A stretch of 64,000 nt of DNA from Megascapheus bottae (lineage: Eukaryota > Chordata > Mammalia > Rodentia > Geomyidae), in assembly GCA_024803745.1 (NCBI GenBank), contig JANJXV010000191.1, positions 62,001-126,000 on the forward strand. Reading direction: 5' to 3'. Below are positions 45,571-58,719 of this stretch, one piece after another. Under the pieces are notes generated by a model. The model saw nothing but the letters and a program-made list of their open reading frames with translations, was not told the origin of the DNA and did no database searches. Each line of letters begins with the position of its first letter. The stretch's first letter is position 1. The position numbers and the translations under genes were made by a program.

Positions 45571-45785
45571 ATGCTCATTGCTCTAATCTTAGCCACCCAG
45601 GAGGCTGAGCTCTGAAGTTCACAGTGGAAAGCCAGTCTAGTCAGTAAAAGTCTAAAGGCACTTGTCTTCAATTAGGCAGCAAAAAGCCAGAACTTGACCT
45701 ATGACTCAAATGGTACAGTGCTAATTTTTGAACACCAAACGGATGGCATTTAGACCTGGGTTCAGTTTCAAGTGGCAGCACTGGA
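45571..45785 (+). mobile_element. B1-headed Geo-like SINE (unit 2)
   Basis: Counterpart of 11648-11862. Confidence 0.65.
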
Positions 45786-46230
45786 CCACACACCAAAATG
45801 TAAATGCTTTCAGGTTCTAACAGGCAAAGCTATCACAATCCCTCCCTGATGGCTCAAAAGTGATTCAGCCCCCAGCTTTTTCTCTGACTCCAGTATTTCA
45901 CAGGCCTCCGCCATTAGTACTGACACCTCATTTCTTACTGGGAAATGGGATTTCCTAGGATGTCACCTAGGTGAGGGCTGCAGTTGGGAGCCACTTACTC
46001 ATGCCTGAAATCCAACTTCTCAGTAAGCACACTGTTGAGACTCCAGTAGCTTGTGAGGGAAATGAAATGGCATGGTGTCCCAGTCATAATAAAGTAGTTT
46101 GTGCACTTGTATCATGCTTAGCTCCCCTGTGAGCACCGCAGTGAAACAAACAGGCTCAGAGAGGAGCCAAGTATTCCAAGACTTGGCCAGGAGTGGTGAG
46201 CAAACATGGGTTTGGAGGGGGAACACTCAC

Positions 46231-46424
46231 TTTTTCAAGAGAATTTCCAGCAACTACTACATTGTCTTCCACTATTTGAAATTGTGCAGGAAGTTTCCCA
46301 CATAAAAGAGATCACCTTTCTGGTAGGCAGGGATCAGCTTTGTCAGCAGCATCTCCAACAGGCCTTCCTCCAGGATCCATAGGTTACAAGGCTCATTCAG
46401 AGTCTGAGCTGACTTACCATCACA
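46231..46424 (-). pseudogene. RalGDS-like pseudogene, first REM-domain exon (unit 2)
   Basis: Counterpart of 12308-12501. KLIPAYQKGDLFYVGNFL is unchanged, and all three TAG stops (after HNFK, and the TAG TAG pair) are present. The donor GTGAGT is kept. Confidence 0.7.
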
Positions 46425-47167
46425 CTGTATTGGCAAAACAGTGGATATTTCAAACGTAGGAATGGGACCACACTTCACACTGAGGAATTGGTATAGAGTA
46501 GATTGGAAATGACACACTCTAATCTCAGTATAGTCACTTGAAAGCACAGAAGAAGGTTGTAGTTTGTGGGCAGGATGATGGGTTCAAATAGGTTTCCTCT
46601 CAATATACCTCATCTGAGTTTCCCTGGAGTTTCCTGGCTTTCTTCCTAGAGAAATGCCTCATATACTGGAATTTTGTCTTGGCCCTGATCCAGCATCTAC
46701 TTCTTCAAGTGAGACATCCATATCTCTCATGCCTGAGATCCGAGCCTCCTGACCTTTGGCAACAGCACAGCAACATCTTTCTTCCTCCTGAGCCACAGGC
46801 CAAGGGAGCTGACTTGAGCTGGTTGTCACATACAGTGGCTTGGTTACCAGGGTTCCATATTCTGTTCCATTGTGAGGGAGGTAGGTTCACCTTTCAAGGC
46901 CCAATGACCAAAGCTCCTTGCTCACAGAAGACCTCCCCAAAGACATACTGGAGGCTGAATCTCCCTTCCCACCTCACATATGGATGTAGTAAACAGCACA
47001 CCTTTTTGTTCAAATCCCAAGTCATTAACTAGGCGTAAGTGCTAGCCTGGTCTCAGGCTCAAGGAGCCTTTCTTAGGTAAGATCCAAACTTAACTGTCAC
47101 TATTCCCCTTACCCTTCACAAGACATTTTGCTTCACAGTGCCTTCTCAGCTTGCATTTTGCCTCTTG

Positions 47168-47363
47168 CACATTTTTTTTGCTAGTTCTGGGACTTGACCT
47201 CAGAGCCTGACCATTGTTCTTAGGCTTTCTTTAGGCTATAGCTGTCCCACCAAGCCACAGCACCACTTCCAGAGTTTTCTATGTATATGGTACTGCAGAA
47301 TCAAACCGGACTCTTTTAGTGTGGTAGCCAAGCACTCTACAAATAGATGAAACACCCAGGCCA
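47168..47363 (-). mobile_element. ID-headed SINE inserted in arm A (unit 2)
   Basis: Counterpart of 13245-13440. Confidence 0.8.
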
Positions 47364-47596
47364 TCTTCCACATATTTTTCACTTCAATCTACTAGGACGT
47401 TGTTAGGTTTCTGTATCCTAATCTATTTTTCTTCCTGATGAATATCTGTGCTGTCATCTGTAAAAATGCAAGTGGGAAAATCACAGAAGCATTGGTGACA
47501 TAAAAAAAGTCTTACAGACATAGATAAGTGTTCATTCTTTGTAGGAGAAAGGATATTTTGATATGAAGATGATGACTATTTATAAATATTTAATCG

Positions 47597-47786
47597 GGGT
47601 TTAGACTTTGGCCCAGTGGTAGAGTGCTTGCCTAGCATCCATGAAGATCTAGGTTTGAGTCCTTAATATCACACAGATATAAAAATCCATATGGCAATGT
47701 GGCTCAAGTGGCAGAGGGCTAGACTTGGGAAAAGCCAAGAGCAGTGCTCAGGCCCTGAGTTCAAGCCCCAGAAAAAACAAAAGAAA
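47597..47786 (+). mobile_element. ID-headed SINE shared by arms (unit 2)
   Basis: Counterpart of 13673-13862. Confidence 0.85.
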
Positions 47787-47905
47787 AGAAAAGAAAAGAA
47801 ATGTGCTTTTTACAAGTTATTCACTCACAGCATTTGCCTCTGAATTCTTCACTTCTGCATCTTGTGACTTATCCCTTTCCCTCAATGTAGACAAGAAAAA
47901 CAGAT

Positions 47906-48858
47906 TTTTTACTTGCTATCCTGTTGTCCAATCTTTGGATATTAATTCAAAATACAATATTGCCTGAAATATTGTGCGTGTGCATGTGTGTGTATCTGCC
48001 AATGTGTGCATGCACACATGTGTACAGGGTTTAGGGCTTACTCATAGGGCCTGTGTGATAACCCTCAGCATCTTTTCCTCAAAGGTATTGGTCTTTCACT
48101 TCTAGCTTATTATAGCTAATTGGAGTTGAGAGATTCACTCAATTTCTTGCCCTGTGCTTTGGAACCCAGTGCTGGGTTCTCATATTGTTAATTGCAGCTA
48201 TAGAGAAGCCTGAGGTCTGGGGACTCTCGTTAGAATCCAGCCCCTGAAAGAAAGTCACTGATAGAAATCTTTATCTTCAGTTAAGCACGAATAAATAAGG
48301 CAAAAGTGGAACTGTGGCTCAGTTCCTCTTGTAGCAGCCATGAGAAAATTAGTAATTGGCAGCACCTGGTCCCTGAGAGAAATCCTTAGCACTGGTTCAA
48401 AAAAAGAAAGAAAATAATGAAAAAAATTAAAACTTGCTGAGGAATCCATAAGGATAAACGTGCCTGTGAATAATCTTGTCATTTCAGATTCCCTCAAGAG
48501 CTTATGTCTCTCTATATTTTTTTCAAGTTTTTTTAAAGATATTTACATATTTTCTATCTTTCTTAAACAGAGATAGCCATCCACAAAACACAAACACAAA
48601 CTCTCACACAGTATACCACCCACCCATAAGTGTCTGGCTATGTATATATGTATAGTCATATGTATTGATCTGTCTCTCTATACTAATATATTAATGCATA
48701 AACATATGTATTTAGACAAACAGGAAACATACATAGATAGGTCTCAGGCATTTCCAGATTTTGTGCAAGTCTTCTGAGTACAACTTACCATTGTATTGTT
48801 TGTCAAGATAGAGTCCCTCTAACTTTTGGCCAGCTTCTTGTCCTTTGATACTTTTTTC
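47906..48858. other. Intergenic DNA (unit 2)
   Basis: Counterpart of 13983-14937; the GT repeat is shorter here. Confidence 0.4.
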
Positions 48859-49043
48859 TACCAGTCCTGGGTTTTGAACGCTAGGCCTGGATGCTGTCAC
48901 TGAGCTTGAGCTTCTTGCATTCAGTAGTTTATTGCAGATAAGAGTCTCATGGAGTTTCTGTCCTGGGCTGGCTTTGAATTGTGATCCTCAGATCTCAAAC
49001 TCCTGAGTAGCTAGGATGACAGTCTTGAGCTACCAGCACCTGG
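48859..49043 (-). mobile_element. B1-headed Geo-like SINE (unit 2)
   Basis: Counterpart of 14938-15122. Confidence 0.8.
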
Positions 49044-52000
49044 TTCCTTTGCCTCTTTTACCCTTTTTTTGGCCCCACCACAGCCATGGTATATACCTTC
49101 CTATGTTCTCTCCTCCTGCCCCCAGACAGGGGTCTGACAGATGCTTTCCACCCACTTATTCATGTTCTCCTCTGTATTGGCTGACAGCTAAGACATGCAC
49201 TCACTTGTCTGGATGCCAAACACAAAGCCATGTGATTGTTTCTCAGTCTGGAACATCCTATCAGATTTAGAGCACCACAGAGGGTCAGGTTGATGCTCCT
49301 CCAGGGCTTCTTAAATTGTTCTCATATTAATCCACAACACGTTTGTCATCACTTGTCCAGCTAATTCATGGACTAAAGCAGCATTCCCTACAAACTTAGA
49401 TCCCAATACCATGAGGACACTCAAGGGTGCATAAGGAGTGTGACCTGTAGGTGGATGTGAGCCTTTCTAAGTTGGAGGGGATTTCTCCACCACAGGAAAT
49501 GGAATACAAATTTAGAATCTGCTTTCATGAGGTGACAATCTCTGGCAGATGTTCTTATCAAATGTGGCACTGCCTACTTCCAGCTTAAAACATGGGTTGA
49601 TGACCCAGCATAACAGTGAATGTATTCACCCCTGCCCAACACATAGGCTGCGACCCTGAACTTTCAGGTAGCATTTGGCTTTGAAGGTCATGAGATCTTA
49701 GTCTACAAATGATGAGCCCCCTCCCGTGAGGCATAGCAAACGGAGCCAAATTGCAACCCAGTTAAGCACCAGATCAAGCTTCCCTTCTTCAGTAGGGTAT
49801 GGTTTGAAAACTGTGCATAGCTTCTGTTTGAAGCCAGTCCAGAAAGGAAAGTCCATGAAACTCTCATTTCCAGTTAACTGCCAAGAAAAAGCCAAAGATA
49901 GAAATGAAGCTCAAGAGAGCTAGAGAGCCATCTGAAAAGAATGGTTACACCCTGCAACATCCTCATTACCTGATCTTGAAAACATCTCTGCGTGCATCCC
50001 AGCATGCAGCCATCATCTGGGGGTGACAGTGACCCCTGCGCCCATTGGCAATCTGCACTGTCTCTGACATCTGTAATGTGAACCTCATTCTGTTGGGTTT
50101 GTGAAGCGGTGTCAACCCTGCAGAAGGACCCAACTGTGCCCTAACTCCCACTGTCCCCTGGGGCCCCTAGCATTCCCCCATCTGCACCCCTCCTGTGGCT
50201 TCTGATCCTAGGAAGCCCTCCTGCCCTGTCCAACACTCACATGAAGTGCATATTTCTTTCTCCTGGGGCAACTTCTCCACAGAGAGTACATGACATGCCC
50301 ACTCTCCAGGCACGGGGAGATCCTGCCCAAGTAGCAAATCAGTGATAATGACATAAAGTGATGAATAGAATTTTAGATCCTGATGTTAGACAGTCTGCAA
50401 AATCCAAGGGAGAATGGAATTGGAGGGGACCAGGGATCAGGATGTGGGCATGGAGCTTCCCTGCCAAGGGGGTAGGGGAAGTCACAGGCTGGGGGATGCA
50501 CAGGATGATCCATGGGCCCTGTGCAGCTACTGGGTCACCCCCTTCTTCATCTCAGCCTTTGGCTTTGAGCTCTGTGATCGTCAAGATGTGCACAGTCTGT
50601 ACTCTGGCTGGCAGAAGAAAGGACCCTGGGAAGACAATTGTAGACCCTTTGTGAGTGTAGGAAGGGTTAGGCTGGACACCCAGTCCAAGAGGAGCTAAAA
50701 CTGGAGTCGAGGGGTGTGCAAGGAGTGGGTGTGAGGGTTGTGGGCAGTCACAGTCACGGCAGAGGTGGCTCTGTCTGTGGGGTGAGTGCCTCCCTGCAGG
50801 CACAGCACTGGACATATCAGAGATCCACATGAAAAGGAAAAGCTGGAAATGGCACTATGGTTCAAATGGTAGAGCATCAACCTTGAGCAAAAGAGCTCAG
50901 GGACAGTACCCAGGACCTGAGTTCAAGCCTCATGACTGTAAAAGAAAAAGAACCAGGACTATGAGAGGGAACCTGGTACTCTCTTGGTCTAATCAGACAC
51001 AAGAAGAGGCCGGGATAGGCTGTGGAAAAACACAGAGAACATCTTCCCCCAGCTCATCCTGTCCTGCATGCAGGGACAGCCATGTAACTAGGGCTACGGT
51101 GAGATCATCTTCACCCCTGTGCTGCCATCTGAATTGTAGGCCTCTGTCCTGCATGGGGTGTCCTGATGGCTGAGCAGGTGCCCTAACCCTAGATGGAGAG
51201 CAGCCACTGACTGTGGTATCTAAGGAGAGATCTGTTCCATAGCTATCAGGCCACCCAGCATGGGAGCCATAACCACCCCCCACCCAGGTAGAGGCCAATG
51301 GTTCTGCAGGTGCTACTAACATTGCCCCACCCCTAGCTCTGGGTACACGTGACATTCCCTCCACAAGGAGCAGGACTAAGTGAAGGATCAGGAAGCTGCC
51401 TATGGGCTTCAGATGATGGCCAGGCTGGCACTACAGATGGCCTCAATCTGTCAGCACCTTCCCCTGCCTCCATCCTTCCTCCATCATGCCTCTCTACCTC
51501 CCACCCATTAACCTTGGAAACCAATGAACTGGGCTCTCATCATTCCTCTCATCTCTTCACCCACCTTGCCATGAGTCCATCCCTCTGTCACTTCCACCCC
51601 ACACACATCCCATCACCAGACACCCTCTAGCTTATGAGGATCTCAGAGGAAGCTCTTGGTGAAGGGCTTGTGACCACAAAACAGTTACTATCACCCGCTC
51701 CAGCCTGATCCACCACAGAATAAGAACAGCCAAGCAGGCACACACTGCAGCAGAGTTGCTCTGCTGCCACTCTGATTTCTTCATGGCCAGGATCTGGCTC
51801 TCCTCAGCCTCTCAGCTCAGTAACCAGAACATTGTGCTTTCACAGAGCCATGGCTTCCAGTCTCCATGGACACAATGACATCAAGGTGATGCCAACTTCC
51901 CCATCTCTATATACTTCTAACTATGGGATGGGAGCTGAGGTTCTCTTCTGTCACTCCATCCGCTAAGAGGCTCATGCAGATTTCTATCCTTTGCTCATCA

Positions 52001-52194
52001 TGGTGACTCTTTGGTTACCAAGTCACTGCTGGGCTTCCAGTTCACCACATATAGAACCCATACTCCAACACTTTTCTTAGAAGGACTGATGACTTTTAAA
52101 TATTCTCTAGTTTTAAATTTCTACTTCCTTCTCTTTTTCTTTTATATATTTCCCTTCCTCACATACTTCTCTTTTTTTACCTTCCTTCTTTCAT
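49044..52194. other. Low-repeat, GC-richer stretch (unit 2)
   Basis: Counterpart of 15123-18269, with SINE pieces at 49816-49896 and 50833-50956. The plus exon-like piece near 50489-50651 is kept with one Cys to Phe change. The minus exon-like piece near 50254-50340 has an extra T (TTTCTTTCTCC against TTTCTTCTCC), so its frame is lost. Confidence 0.35.
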
Positions 52195-52407
52195 TCCTGG
52201 CCTTGAACTCAAAACCTGGACCTTTTTCTTAGCTGTTCTTTGCTCAAGATAGCACTCTAGCTCTTGATCCACAGCTCTACTTCAATCTTTGTTCTTGCTC
52301 TAAACTGGGAGTATGAGTCTCATGCATTTTTCCCTTTGCTGGGTTGGTTTTAAACCACAATACTAAGATCAGGATCCTGAATATGCCTCGGATTACAGGT
52401 ATTATCT
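52195..52407 (-). mobile_element. Geo-like SINE (unit 2)
   Basis: Counterpart of 18270-18482. Confidence 0.65.
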
Positions 52408-53352
52408 AATCAAAACAAATTCCTGATTTCCTTTTTAGACATAATTAGTTCTTTCAGGTGAGCCACCAGCCACTCATGCAAGAGAATTGCAAGATCCCAG
52501 CATTCATCTTGTCTCCAGTCTTATTCCATCCATCTCACAATGGTCATCTAAAGCACCCTGCTGCATGCCTGAAGTCGAAAGGAACGTTCTCAACGCCATG
52601 AGAAGCCCCCTTAAGCTCTGCCTCAGACATGCCCAGCCCCCATCCCACTTCCACATGAGCATTTGTTTAGGAGAAATTTCCTGAGTACATCATCATCTTT
52701 TCCTCACCATTCAAATTTCATCTTTGGAGTCATTTCTCCCAGACAAAGAGGAACATGATCCATGGTTTGATAGCAGCTCCAGTTTCATAGTCCCAGCCAC
52801 CAACACCCCCCCCATTACCCTGCCAGACACCTGAATTCAAGGAGAATGTTTTCACTACCCCTGACTCTTATCAAATGTTTTAACTTATACAGTGCATTAA
52901 AATAATTTTACTAAATGGAATAAACACATGGCATCAAGCTTCAGAATCTTTGCACCTGAACTTTTAGTGAATCACAGACACACCAGCATTTCTGTAGCCA
53001 ACAGAAATCTTAGCTTTGAGATTTCAGCATTCCTGGTATCCAAGTTTGGATGTGCTAACACTGCCCTTAATGGGGCACTTCAATCACACAATCCCACAAC
53101 AATCAATGTCATTTGACATTCACTGGTAGGTGGTGCTAGGAAAAAGACTGATGTGCCAACTCCATGCTGGCTTGACCTATGCCATCTTCAAACCTGGAGC
53201 AAGTGGGGCTCCTCTCTCCATGACACCTTTTGTCTACTACCCCAGGAGGACCTTTACCTTGAGTCAAAATTATGAAGACTATCTCTACCAGCAAAGATTC
53301 CAGTGAGATGTGCCTACATGGATAAAGCTAAAATCTCACTAAAGTGAGGTTG
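52408..53352. other. Intergenic DNA (unit 2)
   Basis: Counterpart of 18483-19427; nothing recognised. Confidence 0.35.
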
Positions 53353-53571
53353 TTGGCAGTGCTGGAGCCTGAACTCAGGGCCTGGGCACTAAGCATTTGT
53401 ACTCAAGACCAGCCCTTTACCACTTGAGCCCAAATTCCATTCCCAGCTGTTTTTATTTTTGGTAGTAAGAATCTATCAGACTTTCCTGTTCTAGGTGACT
53501 TGGAACTTCCATACTCAGATCTCAGCCTCCTGACCAGCCTGGGTTAAAAGTGTGGATCAGCCATGCGCCAC
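53353..53571 (-). mobile_element. Geo-like SINE (unit 2)
   Basis: Counterpart of 19428-19655. Confidence 0.65.
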
Positions 53572-53818
53572 ACCTGAGGACTTCTGCCAGCATATTTTTT
53601 CCCAAAAATTGGAAGAGGAAGATGAGGGAGGGTTGGGCTCATCCTTCCCTGCATATGAAGGAGAGCATCCGCGAGTGAACTTCATTCCCTGTTGTAGGCT
53701 GCTGGAGGAAAAGGAAGCAAATAGGCACAGGCTTGCAGCAGATGCCACAGAACAACTTGTGACCAAGACTCCAAGAGCAGACCTCAGAATCGATGACAGA
53801 GTTGGATCTATCCAGTAA
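53572..53818 (+). other. 88-codon ORF, open only in unit 2, unknown
   Basis: The frame runs from 53552, inside the end of a SINE, to 53818. Text includes PEDFCQHIFSQKLEEEDEGG, CCRLLEEKEANRHRLAADAT and PRADLRIDDRVGSI. It is charged and looks protein-like, but there is no domain, no convincing start and no splice sites. A 125-codon ORF on the opposite strand overlaps it, so openness alone proves little. The unit 1 copy is interrupted. It may be a processed-gene fragment of unknown parent. Confidence 0.3.
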
Positions 53819-53958
53819 CAGAGGCAGTGGTGACACCTGAAACTGCGCGTTTGAGCCTTTGCTGCTAGTAAACAGGGCCACCTATGTCTCAATGAGAAAG
53901 GTGAGATTTTGGTGGAGAAGGTGAGATTAAACATTATGTATCATGCCAGAAGACAGAC

Positions 53959-54449
53959 TATAAGGGGTCTTTTATTATTCCAAGTGAAATTTTGGATTTC
54001 CTCTTCTGTTTCTTTAAAGAATGACATTGGGATATTGATGAATATTGCACTGAATTTGTAGATAGTCCTTATCAAGATTGCCATTTTTACAATATTACTT
54101 CTTCCAAACCAGGAGCATAGGTTTTTGCATTTCCTCAGTTCTGCGTTAATTTCCTTCTCCAGGGTTTATAGTTCCATCAAAAAGGTGCTTTACATTCTAA
54201 GTTAATTCCTAGGTATTTTATTTTCTTTGATAGCAAAATGAGTTGCTATCCTGATTCTTGCCTCATTCCTCTCATTTGTTGGCATATAGGAAGGCAGTTG
54301 ACATTGAGGTTTAATTTTATACCCTGCTACCTTACCAAAGTTTTATATCAGCTCAAGCAGCTTTGGAGTAGAGTCTATAGGGTTCTTTAAATACAGAATC
54401 ATGTCATCTGTAAGGAGAGAAAGTTTCAGTTCCTCTTTCCCTTTTCCTC
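53959..54449 (-). mobile_element. L1 inverted 5' part of twin-primed insertion (unit 2)
   Basis: Counterpart of 20033-20490, with the extra segment ATATTGATGAATATTGCACT that unit 1 has lost. Confidence 0.8.
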
Positions 54450-54838
54450 CTCACTCCAGTTAGAATGGACAAGATCCAGAAATCTAATAACGTATGCTGG
54501 AGGGGATGTGGCCAGGAGGGATCACTACTACACTGCTGGTGGGATTGCAAACTCGTTCAACCACTATGGAAAGCACTATGGCAGTATCCCAAAAAGACTA
54601 AACATAGAGCTCCCCTGTGATCCAGCAATTTCACTACTTGCCAATCGTCCAGATAGGACACACTAAATTCACTAGAACAATAACATTTATCACAGCACTA
54701 TTTACTATAACAAAGGTATGGAACCAACCCAGATGCCCGTCAGTTGATGAGTAGATCAAATATGGTATTTTTACACAATGGAATTCTGTGCTTCTGTCAG
54801 AAAGAATGACATAGACGAATTTGTAAGGAAATAGAAAG
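54450..54838 (+). mobile_element. L1 sense 3' part of the same insertion (unit 2)
   Basis: Counterpart of 20491-20880. Confidence 0.8.
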
Positions 54839-54885
54839 ACTGTAAAGTTTAGAAATTAGTTTCTGTCTCCTTCTCTCTCTCCTTC

Positions 54886-54947
54886 TCTATCTCTGTAAAA
54901 TTTAGAAGTTCCTGTTTCTCTCTCTTTTCTCTCTTTCTCTCTCTCTT

Positions 54948-55026
<79 letters not shown>
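54886..55026. repeat. (CT)n microsatellite (unit 2)
   Basis: Counterpart of 20942-21083, purer than in unit 1. Confidence 0.95.
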
Positions 55027-55027
<1 letters not shown>

Positions 55028-55029
55028 CA

Positions 55030-55199
55030 ATCCTTAGGCTTGAACTCAGGGCCTGAGCTACTTTTGCTCAAGGTTAGCACTGTACCATTTGAACAACAGT
55101 GCTGCTTCTGGCTTGCTCTTTTCACGTAGTATTGAGGAATCTAACCCAGGCCTTCATCCTTGATAGGTTAGCACTCTACCACTAAGCCACACAGTCAGC
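55030..55199 (-). mobile_element. ID-headed SINE (unit 2)
   Basis: Counterpart of 21084-21252. Confidence 0.75.
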
Positions 55200-55940
55200 T
55201 TTTAGAGGTTTCTGACAAAGGTTTTCCTACATGCTATTATTTCTTCTGTGAGTGCTCTTAATGCTTGCTGAAGGTTGACTTTGTTTAGAAGACTTACCCT
55301 AATGCTCCCATATACAGAGGTTCTATATATAGCTAAATGTTTTTCATTACTCAGAATTTCTCTATTGTGTATTTTGTGAAATGTACTGAAGACTGACTTC
55401 TGATTAAAAGTCATTGCACATTTGTTCTATTCATTAGTTTTCTTTTCTTCTATGGGAATCAGGTTTGTGATGAACACAGAAGTATGCCTTCCAGGTCAAA
55501 CACTTTCCACATTTGTAATATTCATAAGGTTTTTCTCTCCTATGTGCATTTTATACTTAGTCATGCGTTCATGATGGATTTTTCATATTCTTATATTCAT
55601 ACGATTTTTATCCTGTGTCTGTGTGGTATCATGCAAACTCAACTATGAGTTCTTCAAAAAATTTCCCTTTCATTTTATTCATAGGATGCTATCCTGTGGG
55701 TGTTTAGTGATAAATCTTGACTTGTGCCTTCTGGGGAAAAGACTGAACATTTGCTACATTCATTAAGGGTTTTATCTTGTGTTGGTTCTGTGACACAAGC
55801 TGAGTTTTCTTCCACAGACTAAAAAGTCTTTCCTATTTATTACATTGCTAAGGCTTCTCATATGAGTGAACTCTCTTACGCTTCCTGAAGGGTGAATACT
55901 GCACGAAAGACTTTCAACTTTGGTTATATTCCTAGGGTTT
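55200..55940 (-). pseudogene. Decayed 3' zinc-finger sequence (unit 2)
   Basis: Counterpart of 21253-21994. Confidence 0.6.
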
Positions 55941-57006
55941 CTAATATGTGTGAATTCTGTTATGCCTCCTGTAATGTGACTTCCATCTGAAGGTCTTACC
56001 ACATTTGATGCACTCGTACAGTTTCTCTCCTGTGTGTGTTCTCTGATGCAATTTGAGGGAAGACTTCCATTTGAAAGACATTCCACATCGGTTACCTTCA
56101 TAAGGTTTTTCTCCTGTTTGAATTGTCTTATGCATGTTGAGGTTTGGCTTCTGTGTGAAGGACTTTTCACATATGTTACACTCATTAGGTGTTTCTCCTG
56201 AGTATATTCTCTGATGAACATGGAGTTTTACCTTCCATTTGAAAGACTTTCCGCATTCACTACATGCATAGGTTTTCTCTCCTGTGTGTGTTCTATTATG
56301 CCCATCAAGATATGACTTCCACTTGAAGGTCTTTCCACATTTGTTGCACACATAAGGTTTCTCTCCTGTGTGTGTTCTTTGATGCAATTTGAGGGAAGAT
56401 TTCTGTCTGAAAGACTTTACACATTGGTTACATTCATAAGGTTTCACTCCTGTGTGTATTCTCTGATGAACACGAAGTTTTCCCTTCCCTTGGAAAGACT
56501 TTCCACATTCATTACACTTATAAGATTTCTCTCTCCCGTGTGTGTTATTTGATGAACTCGAAGGTGTATCTTCTGGGTGAAAGACTTTTCACATTTGTTA
56601 AATTCATAAGGTTTCTCTTCTGTGTGTCTTCTCTGGTGCAAAGTGAGGTATGATTTCAGTCTAAAAGTCTTCCCACATTTATCCCATTCATAAGATTTCT
56701 CTTCTGTGTGAGATCTCTGATGTGTGCTGAGAGCTGAATTCTGGGCAGAAATTTTATTACGTTCCTCATATTCATAAGGTTTGTCTTCTCTTGGAGATCG
56801 AGGTTGGAGCGTCAGGTCTGACTTCTCAGAAATTAATTTTCACACTTGATGTACGCATCACATATCTCAGGATATTTGCTCTGAGGTATTGTAAGGCGTA
56901 TTTCATTACTGAAAGATTTCTCACATTCACTACATGTATGAGGAGTCTCTCCTGTGTACATTTTCAGATGTGTAGTGATGGTCGGTGTTAAGTACAATAT
57001 TTTTCA
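55941..57006 (-). pseudogene. C2H2 zinc-finger array, broken (unit 2)
   Basis: Counterpart of 21995-23060. 55941-56447 is a six-finger open frame. The same AG frameshift and the same TGA TGA before the array are present. It keeps some ligands that unit 1 lost (KLHQRTH, RRHNRIH, HQITH) but has lost others: YEGNRCGMSF (Cys to Gly) and YEFNKCEKSF (Cys to Phe). Confidence 0.9.
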
Positions 57007-57431
57007 TCACACAGTACATTTAGCAGTTTTCCTCCCTCCCTGAAGCATTTCTTGGGCAGGGAGAACAGAATTATGATACTGCAGATCTTTTGGACTGTCA
57101 CAATCATGAATAAAATGCTCTGAATAGCCGATGGATTTTTTAAGAACAGGAGACATACGAGATCTATATGCAGCATGCATCTCATCAGGCTTAGGAGACA
57201 GAAGCATGTTCTGACACTTAATGAACTCCTCAGTCCTCACCCCTAAGTTTTTACCGTTATTACTGATCAGCTCTGGATTATGTGTAGAGCTCAAATTTAA
57301 AGTTGTTGCTAATCTCACGTTTTCCTCCACTTCGATACTACTTGCAACTGCTACTTCACAAAGACATTCATGTGGACTTTCCTAGCAGGTCTTGAACACA
57401 TTTTCCATTACCTGGACATCTAAAATGAGTC
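57007..57431 (-). pseudogene. Start of last exon of the KRAB zinc-finger gene, extra stop (unit 2)
   Basis: Counterpart of 23061-23485, with the acceptor conserved. CAG has become TAG right after FKTC, so the linker ends about 15 codons into the exon; the downstream part is open only from an internal Met (57330). The TGA TGA at the end is also present. Confidence 0.8.
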
Positions 57432-58327
57432 CTAGAAAAAAAGACACAAACATACATGAGATACAAATATTCCTTACTGTAAAGGTAATGACTTTACTTT
57501 CCCATCCTAAGTGTTAGATATTTTAAAATATAAAAGTGGAAATTGATTTGTGAGAAATATATGCTTTTCTCCCTAACCTATTAAGAAAATGATATTTTAC
57601 AATGACCAATAATGTTTTTCTGTGTTTTAGTTCTCTTTTTATATCACAGGAAATATTTATTGAAATTACCCATCTATGTATTGCTACAGTTTGAAGCTGA
57701 GTACTACCTATAATATACCTGTAGCTGTTTTTTTTTCAAATACTGTTTTGTTTATACATTGAGGAATAGCTGCCTTTCTTTTATTTTTGAGAAATAATCT
57801 AAATACTGTGCTGTTTTGCATCTTTTTAAAACTTTCTTCTCTTTTCTTTTTTTTGTAGTTCATAGGCCTCGGCCCTGTCCCTGAACACTTCAGCAGAAGA
57901 CTATAACCCCTATCCTTGAGCTACAGCCCCACATACTCTTTTCTAGAGTTAACTACAGATAAGAGTCTCAGGTCCTGAGTAGCAGATAGGATTGCCTTAC
58001 CCAGTTTCAATGCTGTTTGCTTATTAACCATTAAGTGAGGAACACGAATTTTTTCTAGATTCAGCGGCCACAAGTTTGGTTTATATGTCTGTTTGCCTTT
58101 GATCCAAGCAAGAACGATTCTTGAGAGTAAGGACTTACACCTATATCCCTTCAGTTACAACTTCTCACTAAAGTCTCAATTTAGGTATTTGTGGGAATTT
58201 TGAAATTTGTTTCTTTCCATTTGAAGTCTTATAAAAATTCCTTTTCTAACACTCCTGTCCCTCAGAACCATGGAAGACCAGAAAATCCCCAGCTCATTGT
58301 CTAGTTAATTTTCTTATGTTGATTGAA
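57432..58327. other. Intron-like DNA with decayed SINE (unit 2)
   Basis: Counterpart of 23486-24397; SINE remnant at about 57847-58007. Confidence 0.55.
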
Positions 58328-58525
58328 ACTTTGTTGTTTTTTTTCCTTCCATTCCTGGGTTTGAACTTAGGACCTAACCACTGTCCTTGGGTTTTCTCAA
58401 GACTAGTACCCTACCAATGAAGTCATTACTTCTGGCTTTTTCTATGTATGTGGTAATAAGGAATCAAACCTGTGTCTTTGTGCATGCTAGGCAAGCACTC
58501 TACCACTAGGCTCAATTTCTGGTGG
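58328..58525 (-). mobile_element. ID-headed SINE (unit 2)
   Basis: Counterpart of 24398-24585. Confidence 0.75.
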
Positions 58526-58652
58526 AAAGGTCTGGTTCTGAATACCAGTCTCTTCCTACCAGCATAAAGATATTATCCTTATCAGAGAATAATGCCCTGA
58601 CTTATTCCTTGTTTGCTCAATCATTTATAGTCTTAGTTTTAAACAAATGAAA

Positions 58653-58655
<3 letters not shown>

Positions 58656-58714
<59 letters not shown>
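58656..58714. repeat. (TTTC)n microsatellite (unit 2)
   Basis: About 59 bp, pure; unit 1 has about 125 bp with CCTT interruptions. Confidence 0.95.
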
Positions 58715-58719
58715 GTTTT

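Larger units (their letters stand above)
46563..47905 (-). repeat. Inverted-repeat arm A (unit 2)
   Basis: Counterpart of 12640-13982. It contains the exon-like AQEEERCCCAVAKGQE frame (about 46587-46829, minus), the inserted SINE at 47168-47363 with the CTTGCACAT duplication (second copy now CTTCCACAT), and the shared SINE at 47597-47786. Confidence 0.85.
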
